Assembly (NCBI GenBank): GCA_903895725.1
Contig: CAITUV010000002.1
Span: 42,582 to 106,581, forward strand
Direction: 5' to 3'
DNA: 64,000 nt
Source: an uncultured Myxococcales bacterium
GTDB lineage: Bacteria > Myxococcota_A > UBA9042 > CAIXZC01
In this document: positions 1 to 9,200 of the stretch, piece by piece
Layout: the number at the start of each line of letters is the position of its first letter
Numbering within the stretch: the stretch's first letter is position 1
Notes under the pieces: generated by a model
Database searches by the model: none
Told to the model about the DNA's origin: nothing
Seen by the model: only the letters and a program-made list of their open reading frames with translations
Position numbers and translations under genes: made by a program

Positions 1-5
1 ACTAG

Positions 6-881
6 ATGGAGTACTGGCAGGCAGCGCTGTTCGGGTTGATCCAGGGGTTGACGGAGTTTCTTCCGGTGAGCAGCTCCGGCCACCTGCGAGTGGTCGAGCA
101 CTTTGCCGGTCTCCTGGAGCCGCAGACCGGGTTCGACGTGGCTCTGCACATGGGCACTCTCGTTGCGATTCTCCTGTTCTTCTGGAGGGACGTGGCCGAC
201 CTGGCTGCCGCCCCCATCCGGGCGGCGAGGGGGCTTGCGGCCGGGCAGGGATGGCAGGCGGTGAGCGGGGATGCCGGGATGAGAGGGCTTGGCCTCCTGT
301 TCCTGGCCAGCGTTCCGACCGGGATCATCGGGTACACGCTCGGACCGTGGCTGGAGACAAGGTCCATGTCGCTGCTGTTCGTCGGGTGCGCGTTCCTGCT
401 CAATTCCTTCATCCTGTTCTCCTCCCGATGGGTCACGCTGAATGCGGGAGGACCTCGGCTCAACACCGGCTTCTTCGGCGTGCGCTGGCCCGATGCCCTG
501 GTCGTGGGCATCGTCCAGGGGCTGGCCGTGACGCGGGGAGTCAGCCGCTCCGGCAGCACGATTTCTGCGGCGCTCGTGATGGGCATGGACCGCGACACGG
601 CCGGGCGCTTCTCCTTCCTGCTCTCCCTTCCTGCCGTCGGGGGGGCCGCTCTCCTGAGCCTGGCAGGGGAGGCCACTTCCGGTGCATCGGTCAGCCTGCT
701 CCCGACGCTGCTGGGGGCCTCGGTTGCGTTCGTGTCCGGCCTGGTGGCCCTGTTCTGGCTCATGCGGATGGTCCGGGCCGGCCGCCTGCACCGGTTCGGC
801 TGGTACACGCTGTTCCTGGGGATGGGGCTGGTGTTGTGGCATTTCCAGGGTGAAGCACTGTTGTCCGCACTGGGGGGATGA
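6..881 (+). CDS. uppP: Undecaprenyl-diphosphatase UppP/BacA
   Basis: Integral membrane phosphatase that recycles undecaprenyl diphosphate to the monophosphate carrier used for peptidoglycan and polysaccharide export. The 291-aa product has both family signatures: the (E/Q)xxxE region QGLTEFLPVSSSGHL at residues 13-27, and RGVSRSGSTI around residue 181, whose Arg and Ser line the active site. Length and the 7-8 hydrophobic segments fit the family. The ATG at position 6 begins the conserved N-terminus, so the gene is probably complete although only five bases precede it. Its stop overlaps the next start (ATGA at 878-881), which implies translational coupling to the GDP-mannose enzyme. Sequence and family knowledge agree well. 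Confidence 0.96.
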   Translation: MEYWQAALFGLIQGLTEFLPVSSSGHLRVVEHFAGLLEPQTGFDVALHMGTLVAILLFFWRDVADLAAAPIRAARGLAAGQGWQAVSGDAGMRGLGLLFLASVPTGIIGYTLGPWLETRSMSLLFVGCAFLLNSFILFSSRWVTLNAGGPRLNTGFFGVRWPDALVVGIVQGLAVTRGVSRSGSTISAALVMGMDRDTAGRFSFLLSLPAVGGAALLSLAGEATSGASVSLLPTLLGASVAFVSGLVALFWLMRMVRAGRLHRFGWYTLFLGMGLVLWHFQGEALLSALGG

Positions 882-2008
882 GCATGGGGGGGAATTCGGA
901 GCGGAGAAAGACGGGAAATCGATGGGCAGCAATTCTGGCGGGCGGCGCAGGCACCCGGTTCTGGCCGGCCAGCCGCAAGGCACTCCCGAAGCCGTTCCTG
1001 GACATCCTCGGAGCCGGCCCGCTTGCCCGGGTCACCGGCGAGCGGGTGATGCCGCTGCTCTCGGCCGGGCACCTCCTGTACGTACTCGGGAGCAACCTCG
1101 AGAAGCCGCTCCGCACGATCCTGCCCAGGCCGTGGAAGTGCGACGTCGTGCTGGAGCCCGTGGCGAGAAATACGCTGGGAGCCGTTCTTCTGGCCGTGGC
1201 CCGGGTGCTGTCGGAAGATCCGGACGGACGGCTCGCCATCTTCCCGGCCGACCACCAGGTGCGAAACGTGCCCCGCTTCCGAGAGCTCCTGGAAGCCGCC
1301 TACCGACTCGCAGACCGGCACGTGGTCACGCTGGGCATCGTGCCGGAGTGGGCGGAGACGGGCTTTGGCTACATCCGGAAGGGGAAGCGGCTCGAGGACG
1401 ATGCCGGCGCCGGACGCGGCCAGCCCATTCCGGTCTACGCGGTCTCTCGGTTCGTGGAGAAACCAGACCGGCGCAAGGCGCAGCGATATGTCGCCGGCGG
1501 CAGCTACTTCTGGAACTCGGGGATCTTCGTGTTGCACGCCGCCTCGTTCCTCGAGAGGGTACGGGATGTGGAGCCCCGGTTCGCCCTCGTGGCGGATGAG
1601 GCATGCCGCCTGTTCTCATCGAGGAGAGCGACGCCCGATGCCCTGCTGAAGCTGCTTCAGCCCCTCCCGAATCTCAACATCGACAAGGCCGTGATGGAGC
1701 GGATTGGAGGCCTCGCGGTGATCCCGGCCCAGGTTGGCTGGTCCGACGTGGGCACGTGGGATGCCGTGTTCTGCGAGCGGCCGGAAGGGACGTCGAGCAT
1801 GGTGGTCGGCGACGTCCTCGAGGTCGACGGGGGAGGAAACGTGCTCGTCTCCCCGCCGGATGGCCCGCTGGTTGCCACCCTGGACGTGCAGGATCTCGTC
1901 GTCGTGGCCACCAGGGACGCTGTCCTGGTCACCCGGCGAGGAAAGGGACAGCAGGTGGGCAAGCTGACCTCGCTGCTCGCCGCAAGAGGACGAGAGGACT
2001 TGCTGTAA
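878..2008 (+). CDS. manC: Mannose-1-phosphate guanylyltransferase
   Basis: Cytosolic nucleotidyltransferase expected to make GDP-mannose from mannose-1-phosphate and GTP for surface polysaccharide. The 376-aa protein opens with the nucleotide-binding signature AAILAGGAGTRFWPASR and the PKPF motif (about residues 17-40). It continues with FVEKP, WNSGIFV, the IDKAVME stretch and GWSDVGTWD, all typical of the GMP family. It is the short form without the C-terminal isomerase domain of bifunctional type II enzymes. The start overlaps the uppP stop by 4 bases. Other hexose-1-phosphate nucleotidyltransferases are possible, but GWSDVGTWD favours mannose-1-phosphate. Confidence 0.92.
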   Translation: MSMGGNSERRKTGNRWAAILAGGAGTRFWPASRKALPKPFLDILGAGPLARVTGERVMPLLSAGHLLYVLGSNLEKPLRTILPRPWKCDVVLEPVARNTLGAVLLAVARVLSEDPDGRLAIFPADHQVRNVPRFRELLEAAYRLADRHVVTLGIVPEWAETGFGYIRKGKRLEDDAGAGRGQPIPVYAVSRFVEKPDRRKAQRYVAGGSYFWNSGIFVLHAASFLERVRDVEPRFALVADEACRLFSSRRATPDALLKLLQPLPNLNIDKAVMERIGGLAVIPAQVGWSDVGTWDAVFCERPEGTSSMVVGDVLEVDGGGNVLVSPPDGPLVATLDVQDLVVVATRDAVLVTRRGKGQQVGKLTSLLAARGREDLL

Positions 2009-2101
2009 CCATGCCCGCCACCGAAGGCGAATAGAGGACTTGAGCCGGGAGAGGAGCTCGACCGGCTCGGGGAGTGGCGGCGCAATGCTGCATGGGCAGG
2101 C

Positions 2102-2130
2102 TTGAAAGATTGAGGGCGCATGGCTAGCTT
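2102..2130 (+). promoter_or_regulatory. Possible sigma-70 promoter for the DHOD-like gene
   Basis: TTGAAA (2102-2107), a 17-bp spacer and TAGCTT (2125-2130). The -35 box is good, the -10 weak. It lies in the 152-bp gap after manC, about 30 bases before the start codon, which is preceded by GGAGGAATCTG. Confidence 0.4.
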
Positions 2131-2160
2131 GAACGCCCGCAGGGACCGCGGAGGAATCTG

Positions 2161-3147
2161 ATGGCGAACCTGGAAACGACTTACCTGGGGATCCGGCTCA
2201 AGAACCCGCTCATCATCGGGTCCAGCAGCCTGACCAAGAACGTGGAAGGTGTGAGGCGCTGCGCAGCGGCCGGAGCAGGAGCCGTGGTCCTCAAGTCGCT
2301 CTTCGAGGAGGAGATCCGACTGGAGTACTCCGGGGCAGCCGAAGCCATGAGCGGGTATCCCCATCCCGAGGCCCTCGGCTGGCTCCAGACCGACCTGGCA
2401 GCCCATTATGGCCCCGAGACTTACCTCCGCCTGATCGAGGGGGCCGCGGCCACGGTCCAGATCCCGGTCATCGCCAGTCTGAACTGCGTCACCCCCGAAA
2501 CCTGGGTCAAGTTCGCCTCACGCATCGAAGCTGCCGGGGCCGCGGCCATCGAGCTCAACATTTACCAGCTTCCCCTCGACCCCGCCGTCCCCAGCGAACG
2601 GATCGAGCAGGGCTACATCGAGACGCTCAAGGCCGTCCGGGCTCAGGTTTCCATCCCGGTCGCTCTCAAGATGATCCCGTACCTCACCAATATCCCGCGC
2701 TTTGCGGTCCAGGCGCATGAGGCCGGGGCCGCAGGGCTCGTCCTGTTCAACCGCTTCTTCCACCCGGACCTCGACATCACGGAGATGGAGCCGCGAGGCG
2801 GCCTCCTTCTCAGCCGCCCCGAGGAGTACCGCCTTCCGCTCCGGTGGATCGGAATCCTCTACGGACGGACCGGGTGCGACCTGTGCGCCTCGACCGGCGT
2901 TCACGATGCCGGAGCCATCATCCGCCTGCTCCTGACCGGAGCCAAGGCCGTTCAGGTCACGTCGGCCGTGTACCTTCACAAGCACGAAGTCATCGGGACC
3001 ATGCTCCACGGCCTGGAAGACTGGATGAGCGAGCATGGGTTCGAATCGATCGAGAGCTTCCGGGGGAGAGTCAGCCGCTTCCATTCCGGCCGCCCCGAGA
3101 TGTTCGAGCGCAGCCAGTACATCAAGGCTTTCGTGGACGCCGAGTAG
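2161..3147 (+). CDS. Dihydroorotate dehydrogenase-like FMN protein
   Basis: A 328-aa TIM-barrel flavoprotein of the COG0167 'dihydroorotate dehydrogenase-like' group. Diagnostic stretches are the N-terminal LGIRLKNPLIIGSSSLTKN, VVLKSLFEEEI, IELNIYQLP and the C-terminal phosphate-binding region LLTGAKAVQVTSAVYLHK. Genuine PyrD enzymes carry an NxSxPN active-site segment where this protein has ELNIYQLP, so it is probably not the biosynthetic pyrimidine enzyme; its substrate is unknown. A strong GGAGG precedes the ATG. It converges with the DsbA-like gene, with one base between stop codons. Confidence 0.88.
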   Translation: MANLETTYLGIRLKNPLIIGSSSLTKNVEGVRRCAAAGAGAVVLKSLFEEEIRLEYSGAAEAMSGYPHPEALGWLQTDLAAHYGPETYLRLIEGAAATVQIPVIASLNCVTPETWVKFASRIEAAGAAAIELNIYQLPLDPAVPSERIEQGYIETLKAVRAQVSIPVALKMIPYLTNIPRFAVQAHEAGAAGLVLFNRFFHPDLDITEMEPRGGLLLSRPEEYRLPLRWIGILYGRTGCDLCASTGVHDAGAIIRLLLTGAKAVQVTSAVYLHKHEVIGTMLHGLEDWMSEHGFESIESFRGRVSRFHSGRPEMFERSQYIKAFVDAE

Positions 3148-3148
3148 C

Positions 3149-3931
3149 CTACTTGCCCTTGGCCGTTCCCGTCAGTACCGCGTGAACGTCGGCTGGGGCG
3201 ACTCCCTTCTGCATCGCAAGCCAGGCCCGCGCCAGCCCCACATCCACCGCAGCCGCCAACGTGTCCACCGGAACCGCACCGCTCACCTGGATCCCGTTGA
3301 TGAAGGAGCATGGGGTACCCCGCACTCCGAGGGCCTCGCCTGCCTTCATGTCCTGCATCACCCGGGCCTCATACGTGTTGGCGTCGAGGTCGGCCACGAG
3401 CTTGGCCCAATCGATCCCCTGCTGCTCGGCCCACACCTTGATCTGGGCCTCGTCCATGTCCTCGCGGCTGAAAAGCCGATCGTGCATGGGCCAGAACTTC
3501 CCCTGTGCGTGTGCGGCCAGGCTGGCCTGCGCCATGGGCATCGCCTCCTGGTGGAACGGCAGAGGGTACTGCTTGAAGACGATGCGGAGGAGATCTCCGT
3601 AGCGCACCTTGAGCTCCCGAACGCTGTCGGCCAGCCGCCCGCAGAACGGACACTGGAAGTCCGAGAACACGACGAGCGTCACCGGCGCATCGGACGGCCC
3701 CCACGACGGGTCGTCCGCCAGCACGACAACGGGGGACACCTCGTTGGAGGCGTAGGCACCGGCCGCTTCCTCCGCACGCACCTTTTCCAGCATGTCCTTC
3801 CCAATCTTCTCTTCGATACGGGCCAGCACCGGTCCCGAGGACGGATGGATGCTTCCCCCCCCTGCCCCGGAGCAGGATGCGGCGAGCACGGCCAGCGCAA
3901 CAACATTGAATCCCTTACTGAACACGTTCAT
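3149..3931 (-). CDS. DsbA-family thioredoxin-fold lipoprotein
   Basis: A predicted 260-aa envelope thiol oxidoreductase. It has a lipoprotein signal peptide (lipobox LAASC, Cys20) and a long helical linker. The DsbA-like fold follows, with the redox motif FSDFQCPFCGRLADSV and the cis-Pro loop GVRGTPCSFING; KQYPLPFHQEA and the helical insertion match the DsbA/Com1 group. I chose the ATG at 3931 because AGGAGG lies 6 bases upstream; the longer frame would start inside or before that ribosome site. The protein could form or shuffle disulfides in the many Cys-rich lipoproteins of this genome (inference). Redox partners are not in the window. Confidence 0.9.
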   Translation of the reverse strand: MNVFSKGFNVVALAVLAASCSGAGGGSIHPSSGPVLARIEEKIGKDMLEKVRAEEAAGAYASNEVSPVVVLADDPSWGPSDAPVTLVVFSDFQCPFCGRLADSVRELKVRYGDLLRIVFKQYPLPFHQEAMPMAQASLAAHAQGKFWPMHDRLFSREDMDEAQIKVWAEQQGIDWAKLVADLDANTYEARVMQDMKAGEALGVRGTPCSFINGIQVSGAVPVDTLAAAVDVGLARAWLAMQKGVAPADVHAVLTGTAKGK

Positions 3932-4044
3932 CTCCATCCTCCTGTGGGTCTTGCCCACCGCAACTCCACTGGCAGGGGCCCGTCACTGGGCCGATTCAAG
4001 ATACACGCTTTTCACTCCCCAGGCCAGATCCGGTTTCGAGACTA

Positions 4045-4073
4045 TTGACTTTCCCGGTCGGAGAGTCTAAATA
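4045..4073 (+). promoter_or_regulatory. Sigma-70 promoter of the efflux operon
   Basis: TTGACT at 4045-4050, a 17-bp spacer and TAAATA at 4068-4073, one of the best promoter matches in the window. It lies 56 bases upstream of the regulator's GTG start, and the -10 box is inside the palindromic operator. Confidence 0.75.
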
Positions 4074-4090
4074 TGGACTATTCGACCGGG
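4053..4090. promoter_or_regulatory. Palindromic operator for the TetR-type repressor
   Basis: A 38-bp interrupted inverted repeat. The outer arms CCCGGTCG (4053-4060) and CGACCGGG (4083-4090) and the inner arms AGTC (4064-4067) and GACT (4076-4079) are all symmetric about 4071.5. It covers the -10 box, so binding should block RNA polymerase. A second, shorter inverted repeat, GGTC...GACC at 4093-4108, may be an accessory site. Assignment to the adjacent TetR gene rests on position and on the usual autoregulation of the family. Confidence 0.65.
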
Positions 4091-4128
4091 TTGGTCCATT
4101 TTTCGACCTCCCCGGAAGGAGGAACGCT

Positions 4129-4725
4129 GTGAGACCTGAGAAGCGCAAGGAACGGTATGAACGGATTCTCGACGCTGCAAGGGAGCAGTTTCGGGCATAC
4201 GGATACCGCAAGACCTCCCTGGAAGAGATTGCCGAAGCGGCAGGAGTCGGCAAGGCGACGCTGTACCACTACACGACGGGAAAGGACGAGCTGTTCGGGG
4301 AAGTGCTCCACCGGCATTACGACGAGTATCTGGAGCGTCTTCGAACGGAGCTCGGCCAGGTTTCGACGGCACCGGCCAAGCTGAGGCGGTATGCGCTGGT
4401 CCTCCTGGATCAGCATCGTCGGGTGCGGGAGGGGCTCGTGGTGCCTCGAAACAGCGAGCAGGAGAGCTTCCCGTTCATCGTGCAGCACCTCCACAAGTTT
4501 GCGGTCATGGAGATTGCCATCCTCCGGGACATTCTGAGCGACGGAGTGGCTGCGGGCGTGTTCCGCAAGGTGAATGAGGAGTTGGTGGCGACGCTTCTGT
4601 TTGCGTCGTTCAAGGGAATGATCGCCCAGGCCTGCCAGAACCAGGATCACCACGAAGAGATCATTGATCAGTTCCTGTCCGTGCTGTTGAACGGCCTGGT
4701 GGCCGGTGCGGACGACCGCAACTAA
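4129..4725 (+). CDS. TetR/AcrR-family repressor of the efflux operon
   Basis: A 198-aa one-component regulator. The N-terminal helix-turn-helix reads ILDAAREQFRAYGYRKTSLE, then IAEAAGVGKATLYHYTTGKDEL, the classic TetR signature; the C-terminal half is the all-helical ligand domain. The frame stays open upstream to a TTG at 4045, but that codon is the -35 box. The GTG at 4129 has AAGGAGG 6 bases upstream, so I place the start there. It is the first gene of a four-gene efflux operon; the adaptor gene follows after 10 bases. The ligand is unknown. Confidence 0.93.
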   Translation: MRPEKRKERYERILDAAREQFRAYGYRKTSLEEIAEAAGVGKATLYHYTTGKDELFGEVLHRHYDEYLERLRTELGQVSTAPAKLRRYALVLLDQHRRVREGLVVPRNSEQESFPFIVQHLHKFAVMEIAILRDILSDGVAAGVFRKVNEELVATLLFASFKGMIAQACQNQDHHEEIIDQFLSVLLNGLVAGADDRN

Positions 4726-4735
4726 GGAGACTTCG

Positions 4736-6271
4736 ATGCGAGCTCTCAAGACATTCCTGCCCCTGCTGCTCCTTGTCGGCTGCGTTCCATCCCGGGCGGA
4801 GATCCCTCGCCAGGAGACGGACGAGCGAACTCCGGTGGAAGTGATGAAGGTGGCAATCGGCACACTGGTGGAGAAGGGCAACTACTACGGGATGCTGGAA
4901 CCGGCGTCGGCCGTGATGGTGAGTGCCCAGGTGGGTGGAACGGTGACCGCCGTGGCGGTGGAGGAAGGGAGCGTCGTTACGCGCGGCGGGCTGCTGGCCT
5001 CGTTGGACGACGAGCCGTTCCGCCTGGCGGAGGAGCAGGCGGTCCAGGCGGTGTCCGGGGTGCAGGTGCGCATCGAGCAGCTGACCAAGGCAATCGACGT
5101 CGAGCGGCGGGCGCTGGAGGCAGGAAGGGCCCAGGCCCGTGCCGCTCTGGACATGGCCCAGGCCCGGCTGGCGCTGGTAGAGAAGGGGGCGCGCAGCGAC
5201 GAGAAGAAGCAGATGGCCGCCGGAAGGGATGCGGCCAGAGCGGCTCTCGACAATGCGCGCATCGAGAGAGACCGGGTGGATGCGCTGTTCAAGGACGGGG
5301 CGGCCACGAGCCAGCAGGTGGACGGGGCCCGGTCCGCCTATGACGCGTCGCAGGCCCGGTTCGAGCAGGCGGAGGCTGCGTGGCGCGTGGTGGTCAACGG
5401 TGCCAGGGAGGAGGACAAGGAATCGGCCCGGGCTGCGGTCCGGCAGGCCGAGGCCGCACTGAGCAATGCGGATGCCCAGCAGGACAACCTCCAGGTGCGG
5501 GAGAAGGAGCTCGAGGCGCTCGGAATCCAGCTCAAGTCGGCCAACCTGTCGGCTGAGCTTGCTCGATACAACCGGAGCAAGGCGACGCTGAAGTCACCGG
5601 TGGAGGGGACGGCCCAGGTCGCGATGAAGAACGTCGATGCCGGCGAAACGGTGGGACCCGGCGTGCCCCTGTTCGAGCTGCTCGAGACTCAGAGCATGAA
5701 GCTGGTGCTCCAGGTCCCGGGTCGCGACGTGGGCTATCTGTCCGTCGGGCTCACGATCCCGGTGCGCTGTGTCGGGGATGACGAGTCCGCCCCGCTTCGG
5801 CAGGGCAAGGTAACGTACGTCGGCCTGAAGGCCGATTCCCGTAACACGGCCTTTCCCGTGCATCTGATGCTGGCCAACGCGGACGGGAAGCTGCGGGCCG
5901 GCCAGGTCTGCGAAGCACACCCCGAGCTCACGCGGCACCAGCTCGTGCTGCTGCCCAGCGACGTCGTGATGGACACGGAAGAAGGCAAGGTGGTCATGGT
6001 GGTCGAGGAGGGGATGGCCCGCGAGCGCCCGGTCACCGTCGCGGCAGTGCGGGGCGGCGTGGCCGCAGTCTCGAAGGGGGTGGCCGCAGGCGACCAGCTC
6101 ATCGTCGTGGGGCAGCGTCTCGTCCGGGACGGTGAGGGCGTGAACGTGGTCGGCGAGAGGCCCTCCGTGACGGCCGGGACGTCGGCGGCATTCTCCGGAT
6201 CTCCTGACCCGGGTGCCGGAGCAGGGGATGAGAAGGCTGCCCCGGAGCCAACCCCGCCGGTAGCGGAGTAG
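4736..6271 (+). CDS. RND efflux periplasmic adaptor (HlyD/MFP family)
   Basis: A 511-aa lipoprotein linking an inner-membrane RND pump to TolC. The signal peptide ends in LLLVGC (Cys16). The biotinyl-lipoyl half GTVTAVAVEEGSVVTRGGLL is followed by a very long alpha-helical hairpin (about residues 85-265, Ala/Glu/Arg-rich). The second lipoyl half KSPVEGTAQVAMKNVDAGE and a beta-barrel domain come next. The hairpin is longer than in typical AcrA proteins. AAGGAGA precedes the ATG at 4736; the frame's earlier start at 4706 would lie inside the repressor gene and spoil the signal peptide. The C-terminal 40 residues are a Pro/Ala-rich tail. Confidence 0.93.
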   Translation: MRALKTFLPLLLLVGCVPSRAEIPRQETDERTPVEVMKVAIGTLVEKGNYYGMLEPASAVMVSAQVGGTVTAVAVEEGSVVTRGGLLASLDDEPFRLAEEQAVQAVSGVQVRIEQLTKAIDVERRALEAGRAQARAALDMAQARLALVEKGARSDEKKQMAAGRDAARAALDNARIERDRVDALFKDGAATSQQVDGARSAYDASQARFEQAEAAWRVVVNGAREEDKESARAAVRQAEAALSNADAQQDNLQVREKELEALGIQLKSANLSAELARYNRSKATLKSPVEGTAQVAMKNVDAGETVGPGVPLFELLETQSMKLVLQVPGRDVGYLSVGLTIPVRCVGDDESAPLRQGKVTYVGLKADSRNTAFPVHLMLANADGKLRAGQVCEAHPELTRHQLVLLPSDVVMDTEEGKVVMVVEEGMARERPVTVAAVRGGVAAVSKGVAAGDQLIVVGQRLVRDGEGVNVVGERPSVTAGTSAAFSGSPDPGAGAGDEKAAPEPTPPVAE

Positions 6272-6274
6272 CCC

Positions 6275-9200
6275 ATGTGGTTCACGAAATTCGCACTGGA
6301 GCATCGCACTACGACGCTGGTGTTCGCTTTCCTCCTGCTCATCGCCGGCGGGGTTTCCTACGTGACCTTGCCGCGGGAAGCGGCACCGGACATCAAGATC
6401 CCGATCATCCTGGTGGCGGTCCCCTATCCCGGTGTCGGGCCCGAGGACATCGAGAGCCTGGTCACGACGCCTCTCGAGGCCGAGCTCAAGGACGTCGACG
6501 ACCTCGACGTGCTGAACTCGACGTCAAGCGAGGGCCTGTCCATGATCCAGGTGAACTTCCTGCCGGATGCGGACCTGTCCGAGGCCCTCACGTCGGTGCG
6601 GGACAAGGTGAACCGCGTCCGCCCCGAGCTGCCCGCAGATATCCAGGAGCCGTCGATCCAGGAGATCTCCAGCTCCGACTGGCCGATCCTGATGGTCAGC
6701 ATCTCCGGCGAGGCCGGGCTGGTGAAGCTCAAGCGGCTGGCCGAGGAGCTCGAACAAGAGATCGAGGCCATGGAGGGAGTGCTGGAGGTGGACGTGTTCG
6801 GAGGTCGGGAGCGGGAGATCCGGGTCGAGGTCAACCCGCACCTGCTCACGGCCTACGGCCTGTCCCTGACCGATGTCACCACAGCGCTCTCCCAGGAGAA
6901 CGTCAACGTGCCGGGAGGTCCGGTCGAGGAAGGGGACCTGCGCTACACGCTGCGCATTCCCGAGGAGATCAAGGATCCGGTCCAGATCGAGGACATGGTG
7001 ATCAGCACCAAGTTCGGCCACCCGGTGCGCATTCGCGAGGTGGCCCGGGTCGTGGACGACTTCAAGGAGATCTCCACCGTCTCCCGCTACCGCGGGAAGG
7101 AGGGCGTCTCCCTCTCGGTCAAAAAGCAGTCCGGTGCGAACATCATCAAGCTCGTGGACTCGGTCAAGGAGTTCGTCGACTCGAAGACCCCGACGTTCCC
7201 GGCCGGGACGCAGGTGGTCTACCTGAACGACTACAGCAAGTTCATCCGGGAGCGTGTGGACGAGCTCGAGAACAACATTCTGACCGCTCTCTTGCTGGTC
7301 GTGGGAGTCCTGTTCCTGTTCATTGGAGGGCGCAACGCCCTGTTCGTGGCGGTGGCCATTCCGCTGTCGATGCTGATGTCGTTCGTCATCCTGCAGGCCA
7401 TGGGAGTGACGCTGAACATGGTGGTACTGTTCGCCCTCATCCTGGCCCTGGGTATGCTGGTAGACAACGCCATCGTGATCGTCGAGAACTCCTACCGACA
7501 CACGCAGCTGGGCAAATCGATCTACCAGGCTGCGTTCGACGCTGCCAAGGAGGTCGCCTGGCCGGTGATCACGTCCACGCTGACCACACTGGCCGTGTTC
7601 TTCCCGCTGCTGAGATGGCCGGGAATCATGGGCAAGTTCTTTGGATACCTGCCGCTGACCCTCATCGTCACGCTGAGCGCATCGCTCTTCGTCGCCCTGG
7701 TCTTCAACCCGGTGCTGTGCTCGATCTTCATGAAGCCGGGTGAGCTGCTGTCGGACGAGAGCCGCAAGGGGTTCAAGGCATCGTTCATGCGTGGGTACCG
7801 TGCCGTGCTACGATGGTCGCTGCACCACCGGGCCATCGTAGTCGCGGCGATGCTCCTCCTGTTCTTCGCATCCTTTGGAGCGTACATCCAGTCGCATCCG
7901 CGCATCGAATTCTTCCCCGCCACGACGCCGGACCGCGCCCGCGTGAACGTCGAGGCTCCGGAGGGGACCAACCTTGCAGCGACGGACCGGATCTCGACTC
8001 AGATCGAGCGGTTCCTGAATGGGCAGGACAACGTGAAGCACTTCCAGGCCAATGTGGGTGCATCCGGTTCGGGCCGAGGCTCGATCTCGGTTGGGGAGGG
8101 GACCCCCTACCTGGCCAACGTCTCCATCGACTTCCAGGACCGGGCGGAGTGGACCGAGAACCCGAACCAGACCATCGAAACGCTGCGCGGCTTCACGTCG
8201 CAGCTGCCGGGTGCGAAGATCAGCCTCTCCAAGGAGCGGATGGGGCCGCCGGCTGGTCTCCCGGTCAACGTCGAGATTGCCGGAACGGACTATGCGCTCC
8301 TTTCGCAGGTCGCGGAGGAGGTCAAGGAGAAGATCCGGGACATCCCGGGGCTGACCGATCTCAAGGACGACTACTCGGCGGGCCGGCCGGAGCTGGAGCT
8401 CAGATTCAACCGAGTGCTCTCCAACCAGCTCATCCTGCAGGGGCTGCGCATCGTGGCCGGCACGGTGAGGACTGCGGTGTATGGGACCACGGCGACGACG
8501 TACCGCCTGGGAGAGGAGGAATTCGACGTGACGGTCCGCCTCCAGGACCGGTTCCGCAAGAGTCGGGAGGCGATCCTCGGACTGTTCGTCGCGGGCAAGG
8601 AGGGACGGCAGATCCCGCTCTCCGAGGTCGTGGACCTGAAGGGAAGCGTCGGCTCCACTGCGGTCCGTCACATCGACCGCAAGCGCGTGATCACCGTGAG
8701 CGGCGATGCGCAAGGACGCCCCGGTGCGGAAGTGCTGCGCGATGTCCGCGAGCGCCTCTCCACGTTCCACCCGCGGGGGGCAACCCTCTCGTTTACTGGA
8801 GAAAACAAGGAGATGGTCAAGGCCCAGGCCTTCCTGGGTCAAGCGCTGTTGATCGGCATCTTCCTCATCGGGATGATCCTGATCACGCAGTTCAACAGCA
8901 TCGCGCAGACGACGATCATCCTGTTGTCGGTCATCCTGTCCATGATGGGAGTCGCCTGGGGCCTCGTGATCAATCGCATGCCATTCTCGGTCATGATGAC
9001 GGGCATCGGCGTGATCTCGCTGGCGGGGGTGGTGGTGAACAACGCCATCATCCTGATCGACTTCATCAACCAGCAGCGCAGGGACGGGGTTCCACTCGAG
9101 GATGCCCTGGTGGAGGCCGGGGCCGTTCGTCTGCGCCCGGTCCTGCTCACGGCCGGGACCACGGTCCTGGGCCTCGTTCCCATGGCGCAGGGCTTCGATA

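Noticed and set aside
2161..3147. Assignment as pyrimidine-biosynthesis PyrD
   Set aside because: The NxSxPN active-site segment is not conserved and no other pyrimidine genes are nearby; the DHOD-like subfamily is a better fit.
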